DNA of 64,000 nt from the NCBI RefSeq assembly GCF_010500915.1, contig NZ_JAAAWP010000004.1:243434-307433 (forward strand), in the 5' to 3' direction. Every line of letters starts with the position of its first letter. Position 1 is the first letter of the stretch. This DNA is from Alteromonas hispanica (lineage in GTDB: Bacteria > Pseudomonadota > Gammaproteobacteria > Enterobacterales > Alteromonadaceae). Under the pieces are notes generated by a model. That model was not told the origin of the DNA. It was given only the letters and a program-made list of their open reading frames with translations, and did no database searches. The position numbers and the translations under genes are program-made. This document shows positions 63,894-64,000 of the stretch, piece by piece.

Positions 63894-64000
63894 GGACACA
63901 GCCATAAAGAGGCATACTATGCCTAGAAGGAGTGTCTATGACCAAACGAAGAAAATATTCCCCGGAATTTAAACGCGAAGCCGTTTTACTGACCCAGCAA
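63894..64000 (+). mobile_element. Left end of an IS3-family element
   Basis: Sequence beside the receptor tail contains the start of a transposase gene and continues off the window. The boundary is placed at the point where the receptor frame breaks, accurate to some 10 bp; the terminal inverted repeat cannot be confirmed with only one end visible. Confidence 0.55.
63938..64000 (+). CDS. IS3-family transposase OrfA, N-terminal fragment
   Basis: The first 21 residues MTKRRKYSPEFKREAVLLTQ(Q) are the classic start of IS3/IS911-type OrfA helix-turn-helix proteins, behind AGAAGGAG. It runs off the right edge. Works with OrfB (beyond the window) to move the element. Confidence 0.85.
   Translation, partial: MTKRRKYSPEFKREAVLLTQQ

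Noticed and set aside
1..64000. CRISPR arrays, tRNA or rRNA genes, prophage
   Set aside because: No regularly spaced repeats, no tRNA arms, no rRNA sequence and no phage structural genes were seen.

Overview
The window looks like the chromosome of a marine gammaproteobacterium of the Alteromonas group. This rests on several things: two complete TonB-dependent receptors plus the tail of a third, a FadE-type acyl-CoA dehydrogenase, a class I adenylate cyclase, an MCP with a PVGGEP linker, c-di-GMP enzymes and moderate GC. The assignment is made from protein character only; there is no rRNA or tRNA gene to anchor it.

Layout. 1-3.1 kb: the start of an RND/MMPL exporter, divergent from fadE. 3.2-9.5 kb: an orphan periplasmic binding protein, a 264-bp composite palindromic repeat, a TonB-dependent receptor and a GGDEF-EAL protein. 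9.5-13.9 kb: thymidine kinase, a LacI-type regulator, uracil phosphoribosyltransferase, an XRE-type regulator, a WbuC-like cupin and a DUF2780 protein. 14-17.2 kb: a secreted copper radical oxidase with all visible ligands and a downstream partner with an internal duplication. 17.3-25.8 kb: housekeeping genes (YlqF-type GTPase, SpoU-type methyltransferase, crotonase, RlmF) and a large propeller-GGDEF sensor. 26-33.8 kb: an M24 peptidase, DUF3718, a PaaX-type regulator divergent from aidB, and a TIGR02285-type binding protein. 33.9-40.2 kb: adenylate cyclase, a BlaI/M56-TonB regulatory pair with two operators, glyoxalase I, a DUF1456 protein and a dienelactone hydrolase. 40.6-50.1 kb: an MCP, an SDR, a LysE exporter, a PepSY protein, a second TonB-dependent receptor and a large sortilin-like propeller protein.

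The most unusual parts are at the end. At 50.4-51.1 kb two tiny consecutive genes encode peptides with double-glycine leaders, followed by a hairpin and a small two-helix membrane protein. I read this as a microcin-like or secreted-peptide locus with a candidate immunity protein. At 54.2-62.6 kb a tightly overlapping operon encodes an outer-membrane factor, a CusB with two CusF-like domains and a His-rich tail, CusA, a PepSY membrane protein, and a PepSY protein fused to an NqrF-like [2Fe-2S] ferredoxin domain. This suggests copper/silver efflux coupled to transmembrane electron transfer. At 63.5-64 kb there is a 44-residue basic protein with a structured 3' UTR, then a TonB-receptor tail cut by an IS3-type element that runs off the window.

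Regulation that can be read directly includes CopY/BlaI-type boxes before the BlaI gene, an inverted-repeat pair around the aidB promoter, AAACGTTT palindromes near the LacI gene and the first TonB receptor, FadR-like sites before two fatty-acid genes, and a series of strong intrinsic terminators. Protein functions come from recognising family motifs by eye; no database search was run.
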